Translations under genes and position numbers: made by a program
The notes under the pieces: generated by a model
Told to the model about the DNA's origin: nothing
Databases searched by the model: none
The model's input: the letters and a program-made list of their open reading frames with translations, nothing else
DNA from: Actinomycetes bacterium
GTDB lineage: Bacteria > Actinomycetota > Acidimicrobiia > Acidimicrobiales > RAAP-2
Assembly: GCA_021844425.1 (NCBI GenBank)
Contig: JAKBTL010000082.1
Coordinates: 37,579 to 81,625, forward strand
Direction: 5' to 3'
DNA: 44,047 nucleotides
Part shown: piece by piece, positions 27,503 to 35,676 of the stretch
Numbering within the stretch: position 1 is the first letter of the stretch
Layout: each line of letters begins with the position of its first letter

Positions 27503-29347
27503 GTGGGCGGTGAGCCGCTCGCTTCCCGACGCCGGACCGCGCATCGCCGGGCAGTGCTCGCGATCCTCTGCGTCAGCCTCCTCGTCGTCAGCATCGACAC
27601 CACGATCCTCAACGTGGCGATCCCCGACATCATCCGCTCGCTGCGTGCGTCGTCGAGCGACCTGCAGTGGGTCCTCGACGTCTATGCGATCGTCTTCGCC
27701 GGCCTGCTCCTCGTCTTCGGGAGCATGGGCGACCGCCTCGGACGCAAGTGGATGCTCGTCGCCGGGATCACCGTCTTCGGCGCGGGATCCGCGGCCTCCG
27801 CCTTCTCGGGCAGCCCCGCCCATCTGATCGCCGCGCGCGGCATCCAGGGCGTCGGCGCGGCGGCGATCATGCCCTCGACGCTGTCGGTGCTCACCAACGT
27901 CTTCACCGACGCCCGCGAGCGCGCCCAGGCCATCGGCATCTGGTCGGGGACGACGGGCCTCGGAGTCGCAGTCGGCCCAGTCGCAGGCGGGTGGCTCCTC
28001 GCCCACTACTGGTGGGGATCGGTGTTCCTCGTCAACGTCCCCATCTGCGCGTTGGGCCTCGTCTTCATGCTGTGGTTGGTGCCCAACTCGCGCGATCCGG
28101 CTGCGAAGCGATCCGACGTCGTCGGCGCAGTCCTCTCGACCGGCGGGATGGGGCTGCTTCTCTGGGGCATCATCGACGCACCCTCGGCGACGTGGACCTC
28201 GCCCAAGGTGCTCTCCGCGCTCGGCGCAGGCGCAGCGGTGCTGAGCGCGTTCGTGGTCTGGGAGCGGCGCTCAGACCATCCCATGCTCGAGCTGTCGCTC
28301 TTCAGGTCGCGGCGGTACACCGGCGCGATCATCGCGATGGGACTCGTGATCTTCTCCCTGATGGGAGGGCTCTTCCTCCTCACCCAATTCCTCCAGTTCT
28401 CCCTCGGCTACAGCGCCTTCGACACGGGGCTGCGCATCGCGCCGATCGCGCTGCTGCTCCTCGTGGCAGCGCCGCTGTCCATCCGCCTCGACCGCAAGTT
28501 GGGCACGAAACCCGTCGTCTTCACCGGCATGGGCCTCGTGGCCGCGGGATTCGCGATGCTCTCGTTCACGACGGTCCACGGCGGGTACGCCCAAGCCCTC
28601 CCGGCCTTCGCGGTGATCGGCGTCGGCGTGGGGCTCGCGTTCGCGCCATGCACCGAATCGGTGATGGGCTCCGTCCCCGTCGAGAAGGCAGGCATCGGGT
28701 CCGCGACCAACAGCGCGTCACTCCAGGTCGGCGGCGCGCTCGGCGTCGCCGTGCTCGGAAGCCTGCTCAACACGCGCTACCAGGACACCCTCTCGCCGGT
28801 GCTCTCGCACGCGCACGTCCCGCCGAACATCCTCTCGCTCATCGAAGGGTCCCTCGGCGGCGCGATGGCGGTCGCCGAACACGTCGGCGGGGTGCTCGGC
28901 GCGGCGCTCGCGTCGCAAGCCCGCCTGGCGTTCACCGACGGCCTCGACCTGGCCGTGACCGTCGCCGCGTGCGCCGTCGGTCTCTCTGCGCTCGTGGTCT
29001 TGGCGCTTCTGCCCAACCGCGCCGCGCCCTCGGGCTCTCAGGGACTGCCTTCGGGGCCGGGTGCAGGTGACGAGCCGAGGACGCGGCGGACCGAGCGCGC
29101 GATCACGATGTCCTCCCGCGCCCACATGTCCACGACAGCAAGCGAGGCGGAGGGGGCCGACTCGACCCGGTCCACGGCGAGCACGCGCACCCCCACACCT
29201 TGCCAGAGCAGCCAAGGCACGCCCGGCCGCACGCGGGGCTTGCTAGCGTCCCATCCAGCGCCGCAGCCCGCTCGAGAGAAGCCGCACGCCGATCGAGAGC
29301 AGGCGAGCAGAGGAGAAAGAGATGGGTGTGGAGCCGACTTCCCGTAA
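27503..29347 (+). CDS. MFS exporter, DHA2 (14-helix) family, with long C-terminal tail
   Basis: 614 residues. The core (about 10-515) has 14 predicted helices and family motifs: SIDTTILNVAIPDIIRSLRA (motif D1), FGSMGDRLGRKWMLVAG (motif A), RGIQGVGAAAIMPSTLSVL (motif B) and GLGVAVGPVAGGWLLAHYWW (motif C). It ends at LVVLALLPNR, after which about 100 residues of Ser/Thr/Arg-rich, disordered sequence continue and overlap the acyl-CoA synthetase start by 26 bp. The tail may be real, since its third-codon positions stay GC-rich, or may follow a lost stop codon. The GTG start has no clear ribosome-binding site. Drug or metabolite efflux under MarR control is likely. Confidence 0.85.
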   Translation: MGGEPLASRRRTAHRRAVLAILCVSLLVVSIDTTILNVAIPDIIRSLRASSSDLQWVLDVYAIVFAGLLLVFGSMGDRLGRKWMLVAGITVFGAGSAASAFSGSPAHLIAARGIQGVGAAAIMPSTLSVLTNVFTDARERAQAIGIWSGTTGLGVAVGPVAGGWLLAHYWWGSVFLVNVPICALGLVFMLWLVPNSRDPAAKRSDVVGAVLSTGGMGLLLWGIIDAPSATWTSPKVLSALGAGAAVLSAFVVWERRSDHPMLELSLFRSRRYTGAIIAMGLVIFSLMGGLFLLTQFLQFSLGYSAFDTGLRIAPIALLLLVAAPLSIRLDRKLGTKPVVFTGMGLVAAGFAMLSFTTVHGGYAQALPAFAVIGVGVGLAFAPCTESVMGSVPVEKAGIGSATNSASLQVGGALGVAVLGSLLNTRYQDTLSPVLSHAHVPPNILSLIEGSLGGAMAVAEHVGGVLGAALASQARLAFTDGLDLAVTVAACAVGLSALVVLALLPNRAAPSGSQGLPSGPGAGDEPRTRRTERAITMSSRAHMSTTASEAEGADSTRSTASTRTPTPCQSSQGTPGRTRGLLASHPAPQPAREKPHADREQASRGERDGCGADFP

Positions 29348-31076
29348 GACCCCACCCCCCGCCTCGGCACCTGCGTCCTCTTCGAGAGGGGATCGACCCT
29401 CCACCGCCGCGTACCGCGCAGCGCGCGATCAGCTCATCGCGCTGCACGCCGGGAACGAGCCGGCTTCGACGGCGTTCACGTTCCCGGACGTCGGGCCGGT
29501 GTTCAACTGGGCACACGACTGGTTCGACCCGATCGCACGGGGCAACCCGCGCGCCGGCCTGGTCATCGCTGCCGGGGATGGGACGCGCCGAGCCTGCACG
29601 TTCGAGGAGCTCGCCACCCGTTCCGACCAGGTGGCCCAGTGGCTGCGAGACCGCGGGGTGGGCGCCGGCGACCCGATCCTGCTCATGCTCGGCAACCAGG
29701 TCGCCCTTTGGGAGACGATGCTCGGAGCGATGAAGCTCGGCGCGGTGCTCGTCCCGACCACCACCGCGCTCGGGCCCTCCGAGCTGGCAGACCGCGTGGA
29801 GCGCTCCCAGGCGCGCTTCGTCGTGTGCGCTCCCCCCGACACGCCCAAGTTCGACGACGTGGCCGGCGGCTACGGCCGGATCTCGGTCGGCCGAGCACCA
29901 GGGTGGTGGGACCTCGAGGAGGCCTACGCGCTCGAGGCCGAGCCGATCGAGCACCCCGAGAGCGGTGCGCACGACCCCCTGCTCCTCTACTTCACCTCAG
30001 GGACCACGAGCCGACCGAAGCTCGTCGAGCACACGCAGATCTCTTACCCGGTCGGCCACCTCTCCACGATGTACTGGCTCGGGACCCGGCCCGGCGACGT
30101 GCACTGCAACATCTCGTCGCCAGGATGGGCAAAGCACGCGTGGTCGTGCTTCTTCGGGCCGTGGGCGGCGGAGGCCACGGTGCTCGTCCTCGACTACGCG
30201 CGCTTCGACCCCGACGCGTTGGTGACGCGGCTTCGAGAGGAGCGGGTCACCACGTTCTGCGCGCCGCCCACCGTCTGGCGGATGCTCATCAAGTCGGACC
30301 TCTCCGGGGGCCCGGGGGCGCTGCGGGAGCTCGTCTCCGCCGGAGAACCGCTGAACCCCGAGGTGATCGCGCAGGTGCGCCGGAAGTGGGGTCTCACCAT
30401 CCGAGACGGCTACGGCCAGACGGAGACCACCGCCTCGGTGGGGAACCCGCCCGGCGCGGCCGTGAAACCAGGCTCGATGGGGCGCCCGCTGCCGGGGGTG
30501 CCGGTCGTGCTCGTCGACGTGACGACCGGAGCGCCGGTCGACGGACCCGGGGAGGGCGAGCTCTGTCTCGATCTCGCCGCGCACCCGGTCAGCCTCATGG
30601 CGGGCTACCTCGGCGACCGCGACGACGGGCTGGCTGGCAGCTACTACCACAGCGGCGACGTCGCGCTGCGCGACGAGGACGGCTACCTCACCTTCGTCGG
30701 CCGGACCGACGACGTGTTCAAGTCGTCCGACTACAAGATCAGCCCGTTCGAGGTGGAGAGCGTGCTCATCGAGCATCCCGCCGTGGCAGAGGCAGCCGTG
30801 GTCCCATCTCCCGACGAGGTCCGCCTGAGCGTCCCGAAGGCCTACCTCGCGCTCGCGCCCGGGGTCGAGCCGTCCCGGGACACCGCGCTCGACATCCTCC
30901 GCTTCGCCCGTGCCCGGCTCGCTCCCTACCAGCGGGTCCGCCGCATCGAGTTCTTCGAGCTACCGAAGACCATCTCGGGCAAGATCCGGCGCGTCGAGCT
31001 TCGCGCACGCGAGGAGGCACACCCGTCGCGTGCGGCAGAGTGGCGCGAGGAGGACTTCCCGGAGCTCAGAACCTGA
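29322..31076 (+). CDS. Acyl-CoA synthetase, AMP-forming (medium-chain/ACSM-like)
   Basis: 584 residues; activates a carboxylic acid to its CoA thioester. The phosphate loop reads YFTSGTTSRPK instead of the usual TSGTTGxPK. Later motifs are normal: DGYGQTETT, YYHSGDVALRDEDGYLTFVG, SDYKISPFEVESVLIEHP, and the catalytic Lys in LPKTISGKIRR (K554). That Lys sits in the P-x4-GK context that Pat-type acetyltransferases modify. ATG 29322 follows GAGGAGAAAGAG. The closest relatives act on medium-chain, aromatic or propionate-like acids. It may work with the neighbouring exporter or Liv-type importer, which is not established. Confidence 0.9.
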   Translation: MGVEPTSRKTPPPASAPASSSRGDRPSTAAYRAARDQLIALHAGNEPASTAFTFPDVGPVFNWAHDWFDPIARGNPRAGLVIAAGDGTRRACTFEELATRSDQVAQWLRDRGVGAGDPILLMLGNQVALWETMLGAMKLGAVLVPTTTALGPSELADRVERSQARFVVCAPPDTPKFDDVAGGYGRISVGRAPGWWDLEEAYALEAEPIEHPESGAHDPLLLYFTSGTTSRPKLVEHTQISYPVGHLSTMYWLGTRPGDVHCNISSPGWAKHAWSCFFGPWAAEATVLVLDYARFDPDALVTRLREERVTTFCAPPTVWRMLIKSDLSGGPGALRELVSAGEPLNPEVIAQVRRKWGLTIRDGYGQTETTASVGNPPGAAVKPGSMGRPLPGVPVVLVDVTTGAPVDGPGEGELCLDLAAHPVSLMAGYLGDRDDGLAGSYYHSGDVALRDEDGYLTFVGRTDDVFKSSDYKISPFEVESVLIEHPAVAEAAVVPSPDEVRLSVPKAYLALAPGVEPSRDTALDILRFARARLAPYQRVRRIEFFELPKTISGKIRRVELRAREEAHPSRAAEWREEDFPELRT

Positions 31077-31114
31077 CGCCGCTCGGGCGCACCGCTCCGC
31101 CGAGCGCCCAGCGC

Positions 31115-31157
31115 GACGAAGCCCCTGGGGCGGAGGGGGGTTACCAGGGGCCTCGTC
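31115..31157. terminator. Probable bidirectional terminator
   Basis: GACGAAGCCCCTGG, a 15-base loop, CCAGGGGCCTCGTC: 13 of 14 pairs. It lies between the converging acyl-CoA synthetase and AlkB genes. ATT follows on the plus side, so the U tract is poor. Confidence 0.6.
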
Positions 31158-31292
31158 ATTCGCTGGCACCTGGCCATCGGACCAGGCTGATCAATTCTAC
31201 CGACGTCCCTCGGACCTCAAACCTCGTGCACCCCCAGGACCCTGCGGGCGGACCCGACGGGCGGCCTCGGACCGAGCCGCCTTCTGCAAACC

Positions 31293-31913
31293 TCACCGGA
31301 CGCCGCGGGTCCGAAACTGCAGGCTGATGCGAGGCCCCACGGGGCGCCTGCTCTTCGAGACGGCGTGGTCCCACGTGTGCTGGCAGCTCCCGCCCATCAC
31401 GAGGAGGTCGCCCGTCGCGACGTCGATTCGGAAGGCGGGGCCGCCGCCGCGGGGCCGGAGCACGAAGCGTCGCGTCGCGCCAAGAGAGACGATCGCCACG
31501 ACGGTGTCTTCGTGGGACGAGCGGCCGACACGGTCGCCGTGCCAGGCCACACTGTCGTTGCCGTCGCGGTAGAGGCACATCCCGACGGTCTCGAGCGGCT
31601 CACCGAGCGACCGCTCGTAGTAAGAGCTCAAGGCCCTGCGCATCTCCTCGACCGACGCGTCCGGAACAGCCGCGCAGTCCTCGTAGAAGCAGACCAGCCT
31701 CGGAACGTCGACGATCCGCTCGTACATCAGCCGACGCTCGGCCATCCACGGCACCGACCTCTCGAGCCGCCCGAACAGCTCCCCGGCGCCGGCGACCCAG
31801 CCGGGACGGAAGTCGAGCCACGCACCTCGCCCGAGCGTGGTGCGCACCAGCCCGTCGGCAATGGGGCGAAGCTCCACTTCCTCGCCCGCAGAGAAGAGCG
31901 TGTCCTGCACCAT
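31293..31913 (-). CDS. alkB: AlkB-family 2-oxoglutarate/Fe(II) dioxygenase
   Basis: 206 residues; predicted to repair alkylated bases by oxidative demethylation. The iron ligands are H125-x-D127 in AWHGDRVGR and H183 in HTWDH, and the 2-oxoglutarate Arg lies in RPVGPRISLQFRTRG (R-x5-R). The nucleotide-recognition lid shows PWMAERRLMYER and SLGEPLETVGMCLYRDGNDS. ATG 31913 fits the family's N terminus. Upstream codons of the open frame run through a LexA-like box that begins 15 bases before the ATG, so they are not coding. SOS control is likely. Confidence 0.9.
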   Translation of the reverse strand: MVQDTLFSAGEEVELRPIADGLVRTTLGRGAWLDFRPGWVAGAGELFGRLERSVPWMAERRLMYERIVDVPRLVCFYEDCAAVPDASVEEMRRALSSYYERSLGEPLETVGMCLYRDGNDSVAWHGDRVGRSSHEDTVVAIVSLGATRRFVLRPRGGGPAFRIDVATGDLLVMGGSCQHTWDHAVSKSRRPVGPRISLQFRTRGVR

Positions 31914-31927
31914 CGGCACGAGTGTAA

Positions 31928-31941
31928 CGAACGTCTGTTCG
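31928..31941 (-). promoter_or_regulatory. LexA (SOS) box upstream of alkB
   Basis: On the minus strand it reads CGAACAGACGTTCG, a full match to the Gram-positive/actinobacterial SOS box CGAACRNRYGTTCG. It lies 15-28 bases upstream of the alkB ATG, where it would block the promoter or the start of transcription. Confidence 0.8.
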
Positions 31942-31974
31942 CTGCTGGGAACCCAGCCGTGCTTCGCCCCGAGC

Positions 31975-32544
31975 TCATTCGACCGGCAGGACCCCGAGCT
32001 CGGTCGGATGCACCGGCACCCGAGTCGTGCGCCCCGCACCCGAGCGCGGACCCTCGCGCACCGTGGAGCCGCTGCGACCCTGCCCCGGCGGCAGGTAGAT
32101 CGCTTCAGTGAAGCGGCCACCGCTCCCGCTGAGCACCCACACCGACCCCTTCTCGTGCTCGCTCCCCGGCCCGAAGGCGAGCTGTCCCGGGCGCGCGAGC
32201 CGGCGCTGGAGCGCTTCGATCGTCTCGCCGTGCGTGCAGACGACGACGGCGCGGGTCCCCGAACCGACGGACCGCACCAGGCTCGCAGCGTCGCGGTCTG
32301 CCCGCGGCCTGAGAGCCTCGGAGGTCTCGACCGGCAGGCCGAGGTGCGCCGCGAGCGGCTCTACCGTCTGCACGCAGCGCAGGAGCGGGCTGGAGAGCAC
32401 GCGCCGAGGGCGGTAGGGCGCGAGCAGCTCGACCAGGGCGAGCGCCTCCCCCCGCCCGCGCGCGCTCAACGGGCGAAGCCGGTCGTCGCCGGTCCAACGG
32501 TCCTTCGCACCGGCATGTGCATGCCGGACCACCAGCAGGTCCAT
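31975..32544 (-). CDS. Histidine phosphatase superfamily protein (SixA-like)
   Basis: 189 residues. The RHG motif is LLVVRHAHAG at the N terminus, followed by LRPLSARGRGEALALVELL, VLSSPLLRCVQTVEPLAAHL and the second catalytic His in VVCTHGETIEALQRRLA. The layout agrees with SixA-type phosphohistidine phosphatases; other members of the superfamily act on small phosphate esters. ATG 32544 is taken; a GTG two codons upstream is possible. No ribosome-binding site is visible. It ends 61 bp upstream of alkB on the same strand, with the LexA box between. Confidence 0.82.
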   Translation of the reverse strand: MDLLVVRHAHAGAKDRWTGDDRLRPLSARGRGEALALVELLAPYRPRRVLSSPLLRCVQTVEPLAAHLGLPVETSEALRPRADRDAASLVRSVGSGTRAVVVCTHGETIEALQRRLARPGQLAFGPGSEHEKGSVWVLSGSGGRFTEAIYLPPGQGRSGSTVREGPRSGAGRTTRVPVHPTELGVLPVE

Positions 32545-32618
32545 CCGCACAACGCTACGCGAGCTGGCCTATGCGGGACCTGGTCGCGAGCGCGTCGCGC
32601 GCCGTGGCATGCGGGCGC

Positions 32619-33413
32619 TCAGCGCGTGCCCTGCTTCGCGCGGAGCTCGGCGAGCCACGCATCGAACTCGCTCGCCACGATCCGCGCCCCGGTGAGACCG
32701 TCGGCCTCGGACGACGCGAGGAAGACCGCAGGGGGGCCCATCGCCTCGGCGGGAAGGAGCCCGGCTCTCAGATCTGGCGGCACCTCGTCGGGGATCATCC
32801 CCGTCTCCGTCGCGCCTCCTGGCAGGAGCACGTTCACGGCGATCCCGAACGGCCGGAGGTCCTCGGTCATGATCGCGCTGAGCGCCTCGGTCGCCGCGCG
32901 CGACGGGCCGTAGGGAACGAAGCCCCGGCGCGACATCGTCGAGCGGTTGATCGAGACGTTGACGAACCTGCCTGCCCCCTGCTCGAGGAAATGGAACGAG
33001 AACGCCCGCGCGACGAGGAAGTACCCGCGCAGGTTCGTGGCCACCACATCGTCGAACGCAGCAGGCTCCACCTCGAAGAACGGCTGGGGCCGCTCGAAGA
33101 ACCGCGGGTTCACCGTGCGCATTCCGATGCCGGCGTTGTTGACGACCATGTCGACGCCCCCGAGACCGACGATCGCCTGACGCACCGCGAGCGTCACGGA
33201 GCTCGCGTCCCGCACGTCCACAGGCACGGCGACGGCGATGCCTGACCTGGCGAGGCGCGCCACAGCCTCGTCCAGGCGCGGCCCGGGCCGAGCTGCGACG
33301 CCGACCGATGCTCCTGCCGCGGCGAGCGCCCCAGCCATCGCGGCTCCGAGCCCGCTCGTCGCGCCGGTCACCACCACCCGGCAGCCCTCGATCTTCGGCT
33401 GCGCTGCTCCCAT
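32619..33413 (-). CDS. Short-chain dehydrogenase/reductase with YxxxR active site
   Basis: 264 residues. The Rossmann motif VVVTGATSGLGAAMAGALAA (about 13-32), DVRDASS and VVNNAGIG identify a classical SDR with NAD(P) binding. In the catalytic motif, Y168-G-P-S-R172 has Arg in place of the nearly invariant Lys, and the preceding segment is NVSINRSTMSRRGFVP, with several Ser candidates. The Lys-to-Arg change may alter or abolish oxidoreductase activity. The ATG has GAGGAG upstream. No pathway is obvious from the neighbours. Confidence 0.85.
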   Translation of the reverse strand: MGAAQPKIEGCRVVVTGATSGLGAAMAGALAAAGASVGVAARPGPRLDEAVARLARSGIAVAVPVDVRDASSVTLAVRQAIVGLGGVDMVVNNAGIGMRTVNPRFFERPQPFFEVEPAAFDDVVATNLRGYFLVARAFSFHFLEQGAGRFVNVSINRSTMSRRGFVPYGPSRAATEALSAIMTEDLRPFGIAVNVLLPGGATETGMIPDEVPPDLRAGLLPAEAMGPPAVFLASSEADGLTGARIVASEFDAWLAELRAKQGTR

Positions 33414-33532
33414 CGGTTCTCCTCACTCGCCGCGTCCTGCCTGTGTATAGTTGCACCTGGTCGAGAGTGCTTTGGGTGCTCCGGGTGCTCGGTCTCCCCG
33501 TACGGGGCTCCCGGAGAGGGAGGGATCCGGCG

Positions 33533-34162
33533 ATGGCGCTGACCAGAACAGACCTGGCGCCTGGCGAGGTCGGAGCGCCGCCTGCCCCTGCTGGTGCGGA
33601 AGGGGCGCACGGACCTCAGGTGGTCCCGCTACGCGCGTTGCCCGTGGTGGGCGCGGTGCTCGCGCTCCTCGTCGTGGCGATCGCAGGCAACTGGCTGTGG
33701 GCGCTCGACTTCTTCCACGTGGCAGGCGGCGGGCTGTGGACCGCGATCGACCTGTTCCTAGGGTTCGTCATCGGCCCGATCATGGCGAAGATGCCGCCTC
33801 CGGCTCGTGTCGAGTTCTCCAAGCGCCTCATGCCGAAGATGGTGGTGCTGATGCCGACCCTCGTGGTCTGCACCCTCGGGGCAGGATGGCAACTCGCGCG
33901 CCATCTCGGGAACCTGTCGGCTGCGTACCCGGACCACGGCTGGGTGGTCGCCTCCTTCGTGGTCGTCGCGGTGATGGCCGTCGTCGCCATCGGGGTGCTC
34001 GAGCCCGCCAACCTCGCCGTGCTCTTCGAGCTCCGCAAGCCGGCCCCGGACGGCGCGCTGATCGGAAGGCTGATGCGGAGGTTCATCTACGCAGCCGGAG
34101 TGACCGGGGCGATGCAGATCGCCACGCTCGTCATCATGACCCGGCTCGCGACGGGGAGCTGA
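33533..34162 (+). CDS. Membrane protein, CopD/DUF2269-like
   Basis: 209 residues with about four helices: VVGAVLALLVVAIAGNWLWA, FFHVAGGGLWTAIDLFLGFV, LMPKMVVLMPTLVVCTLGAG, VVASFVVVAVMAVVAIGVLE and a last amphipathic one. The helix with FHVAGGGLW followed by a short basic loop recalls CopD/DUF2269 proteins, where a His at this place is conserved; that similarity is modest. ATG 33533 follows GGGAGGGA. A second membrane protein starts 7 bp after its stop, so the two probably act together. Confidence 0.7.
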   Translation: MALTRTDLAPGEVGAPPAPAGAEGAHGPQVVPLRALPVVGAVLALLVVAIAGNWLWALDFFHVAGGGLWTAIDLFLGFVIGPIMAKMPPPARVEFSKRLMPKMVVLMPTLVVCTLGAGWQLARHLGNLSAAYPDHGWVVASFVVVAVMAVVAIGVLEPANLAVLFELRKPAPDGALIGRLMRRFIYAAGVTGAMQIATLVIMTRLATGS

Positions 34163-34169
34163 GGTCTCC

Positions 34170-34631
34170 ATGGACGCGGCCGAGAGCTCCTCCGCCGCTG
34201 ATCGCACGGCGATCGGCGCGCCCCACGATGCCTTCGCGGGCAGGCCGCCCGTCCCGGCGGTGTGCGTGGCGTCCATGGCCCTCGTGCTCTCGGGCGGCAT
34301 CTACCTTGCCGCCTACCTGCCTCGGCACGCCCCGCTCGGTCCTGCAGTCGGCCTCGTCGCTGCCGCCGGCGCGGCGCTGGTCGCAGCGATCGTGCTCGTC
34401 GCCGGGCTCCGGGAGTTCGCCTGGGGCACGTTCTTCGTCGTGGCGAAGTGGGCGCTCCTCGCCTACGCGGTCATCGCCGGGATCCTCGAGTACGTCTTCG
34501 TCTACGACGGGACCAGCGGGACGATGCTCGTCCTGCTCACCGCGTCCCTCATCATCTTCGCCGTGGACATCCCGGTCCTCTTCGGGTTCTCGGTCGCCAG
34601 GTTCCAGACCTCGGACGCCGCCGGACGCTGA
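34170..34631 (+). CDS. Four-helix membrane protein of unknown function
   Basis: 153 residues. A hydrophilic N terminus is followed by four hydrophobic segments: AVCVASMALVLSGGIYLAAY, LVAAAGAALVAAIVLVAGL, FFVVAKWALLAYAVIAGILE and MLVLLTASLIIFAVDIPVLF. I do not recognise the family. It is in an operon with the CopD-like gene (7-bp gap), and the pair looks like two partners of one membrane complex. Confidence 0.7.
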   Translation: MDAAESSSAADRTAIGAPHDAFAGRPPVPAVCVASMALVLSGGIYLAAYLPRHAPLGPAVGLVAAAGAALVAAIVLVAGLREFAWGTFFVVAKWALLAYAVIAGILEYVFVYDGTSGTMLVLLTASLIIFAVDIPVLFGFSVARFQTSDAAGR

Positions 34632-34996
34632 TCCGCGCCGTCGCCGGCTCCGGCTCGTGACCGCCCGACGGGCTGGCGCTTCGTGGGCTGGGACCACGCG
34701 GAGTGCGGCTACGCGGACCGGTGCTCCACCGCCGGTTCGGCCCACCTCGCGTCGTCGGATCGGGACCGTCGACGCTCGAGGACATCTCGCCCGACGGGTT
34801 CTCGCCCGGCGGGTTCTCGCCCGGCGCCGAAGAAGAGCTGGCTCCAGGATTCTCCTTCCAGAGAGCTGATCGACGTCACGGTGGCGGGCGCCGACCCTCT
34901 CTCAGGTGCCGAGGCTGAAGTGCGCGCGACAACGCTGGTCGGCGCGGCTCCGTCCTGACGCCGTCCTCGTATGCCACCGGCACGAGCTCGCCGCAG
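34632..34996. other. 365-bp intergenic region with short repeat
   Basis: No gene is supported between the membrane protein and pdxH. It holds a 15-bp repeat, CTCGCCCGGCGGGTT, in 2.7 copies at 34786-34830. Open frames cross the repeat on both strands but look like shadows. Confidence 0.6.
34786..34830. repeat. 15-bp tandem repeat, 2.7 copies
   Basis: CTCGCCCGACGGGTT, CTCGCCCGGCGGGTT, CTCGCCCGGCG, in tandem. One base differs between the first two. Confidence 0.85.
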
Positions 34997-35578
34997 TCAG
35001 GGAGCCAGGCGCTCGACGCGCCAGCCGTCGTCGTCGCGCACGAATCGGATGCGGTCGTGCAGCCGGAACTGCTGCTCCTCCCAGAACTCCACCACGGCGG
35101 GGACGATGCGGTAACCGCCCCAGCGTTCGGGCCGCGGCGGCTCCGAGCCCCCCAGCGCCGCGACCGCCGCCTCGAGCTCTTCCCTCGTCGCGACGACCGA
35201 GCTCTGGTGGGAGGCGACCGCGCTCCGACGCGACCCCGCGGGACGGCTCGCCCAGTAGCGGTCGGACTCCTCGGCGGTGGTCTTGACGACCGCCCCGCTG
35301 ATCCGCACCTGTCGATGCACCGGGACGTACCAGTGGAGCACCGCGGCCGCCTTCGGGTTCTCACCGAGGTCCCTGCCCTTCCCGCTCTCGTAGTCGGTGA
35401 AGAACACCACGCCCTCGTCTCTCCCGCGCAGGAGCACGAAGCGTGCCGAGGGCTCGTGGTCACGGCTCGCCGTCGCGAGGCACATCGCCTCGGGCATGGG
35501 GTCCCCGGCGGCTCGCGCCGCCTCGAGCCACTCGTCGAGCTGGCGCAGCGGGTCGCGGTCGAGATCGGAGGCGTCCAC
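34997..35578 (-). CDS. pdxH: Pyridoxine/pyridoxamine 5'-phosphate oxidase
   Basis: 193 residues; FMN-dependent final step of pyridoxal phosphate synthesis and salvage. Family segments are DPMPEAMCLATASRDHEPSA, RFVLLRGRDEGVVFFTDYES, LHWYVPVHRQVRISG and the C-terminal WGGYRIVPAVVEFWEEQQFR with LHDRIRF and W-R-V-E-R-L-A-P. The GTG start at 35578 gives the usual N terminus (DASDLDRDPLRQLDEWL). A 12-bp direct repeat (GCGATGTGCGGG twice, 35639-35662) lies just upstream. Confidence 0.9.
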   Translation of the reverse strand: MDASDLDRDPLRQLDEWLEAARAAGDPMPEAMCLATASRDHEPSARFVLLRGRDEGVVFFTDYESGKGRDLGENPKAAAVLHWYVPVHRQVRISGAVVKTTAEESDRYWASRPAGSRRSAVASHQSSVVATREELEAAVAALGGSEPPRPERWGGYRIVPAVVEFWEEQQFRLHDRIRFVRDDDGWRVERLAP

Positions 35579-35676
35579 GACCGCCAGTATCCACCACGGG
35601 CAAGGACCCGGCAGCGAGCGAGGCTCTTTCGTGGCGGGGCGATGTGCGGGGCGATGTGCGGGGCGCCAGGAGCCGC

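Noticed and set aside
29038..29370. Minus-strand frame opposite the MFS tail and synthetase start
   Set aside because: Looks fairly protein-like but has no recognisable family and overlaps two plus-strand genes; not enough support.
34683..34958. Plus-strand frame of 91 codons in the 365-bp gap before pdxH
   Set aside because: Driven by the 15-bp repeat (TGSRPAGSRP), low complexity, no ribosome-binding site.
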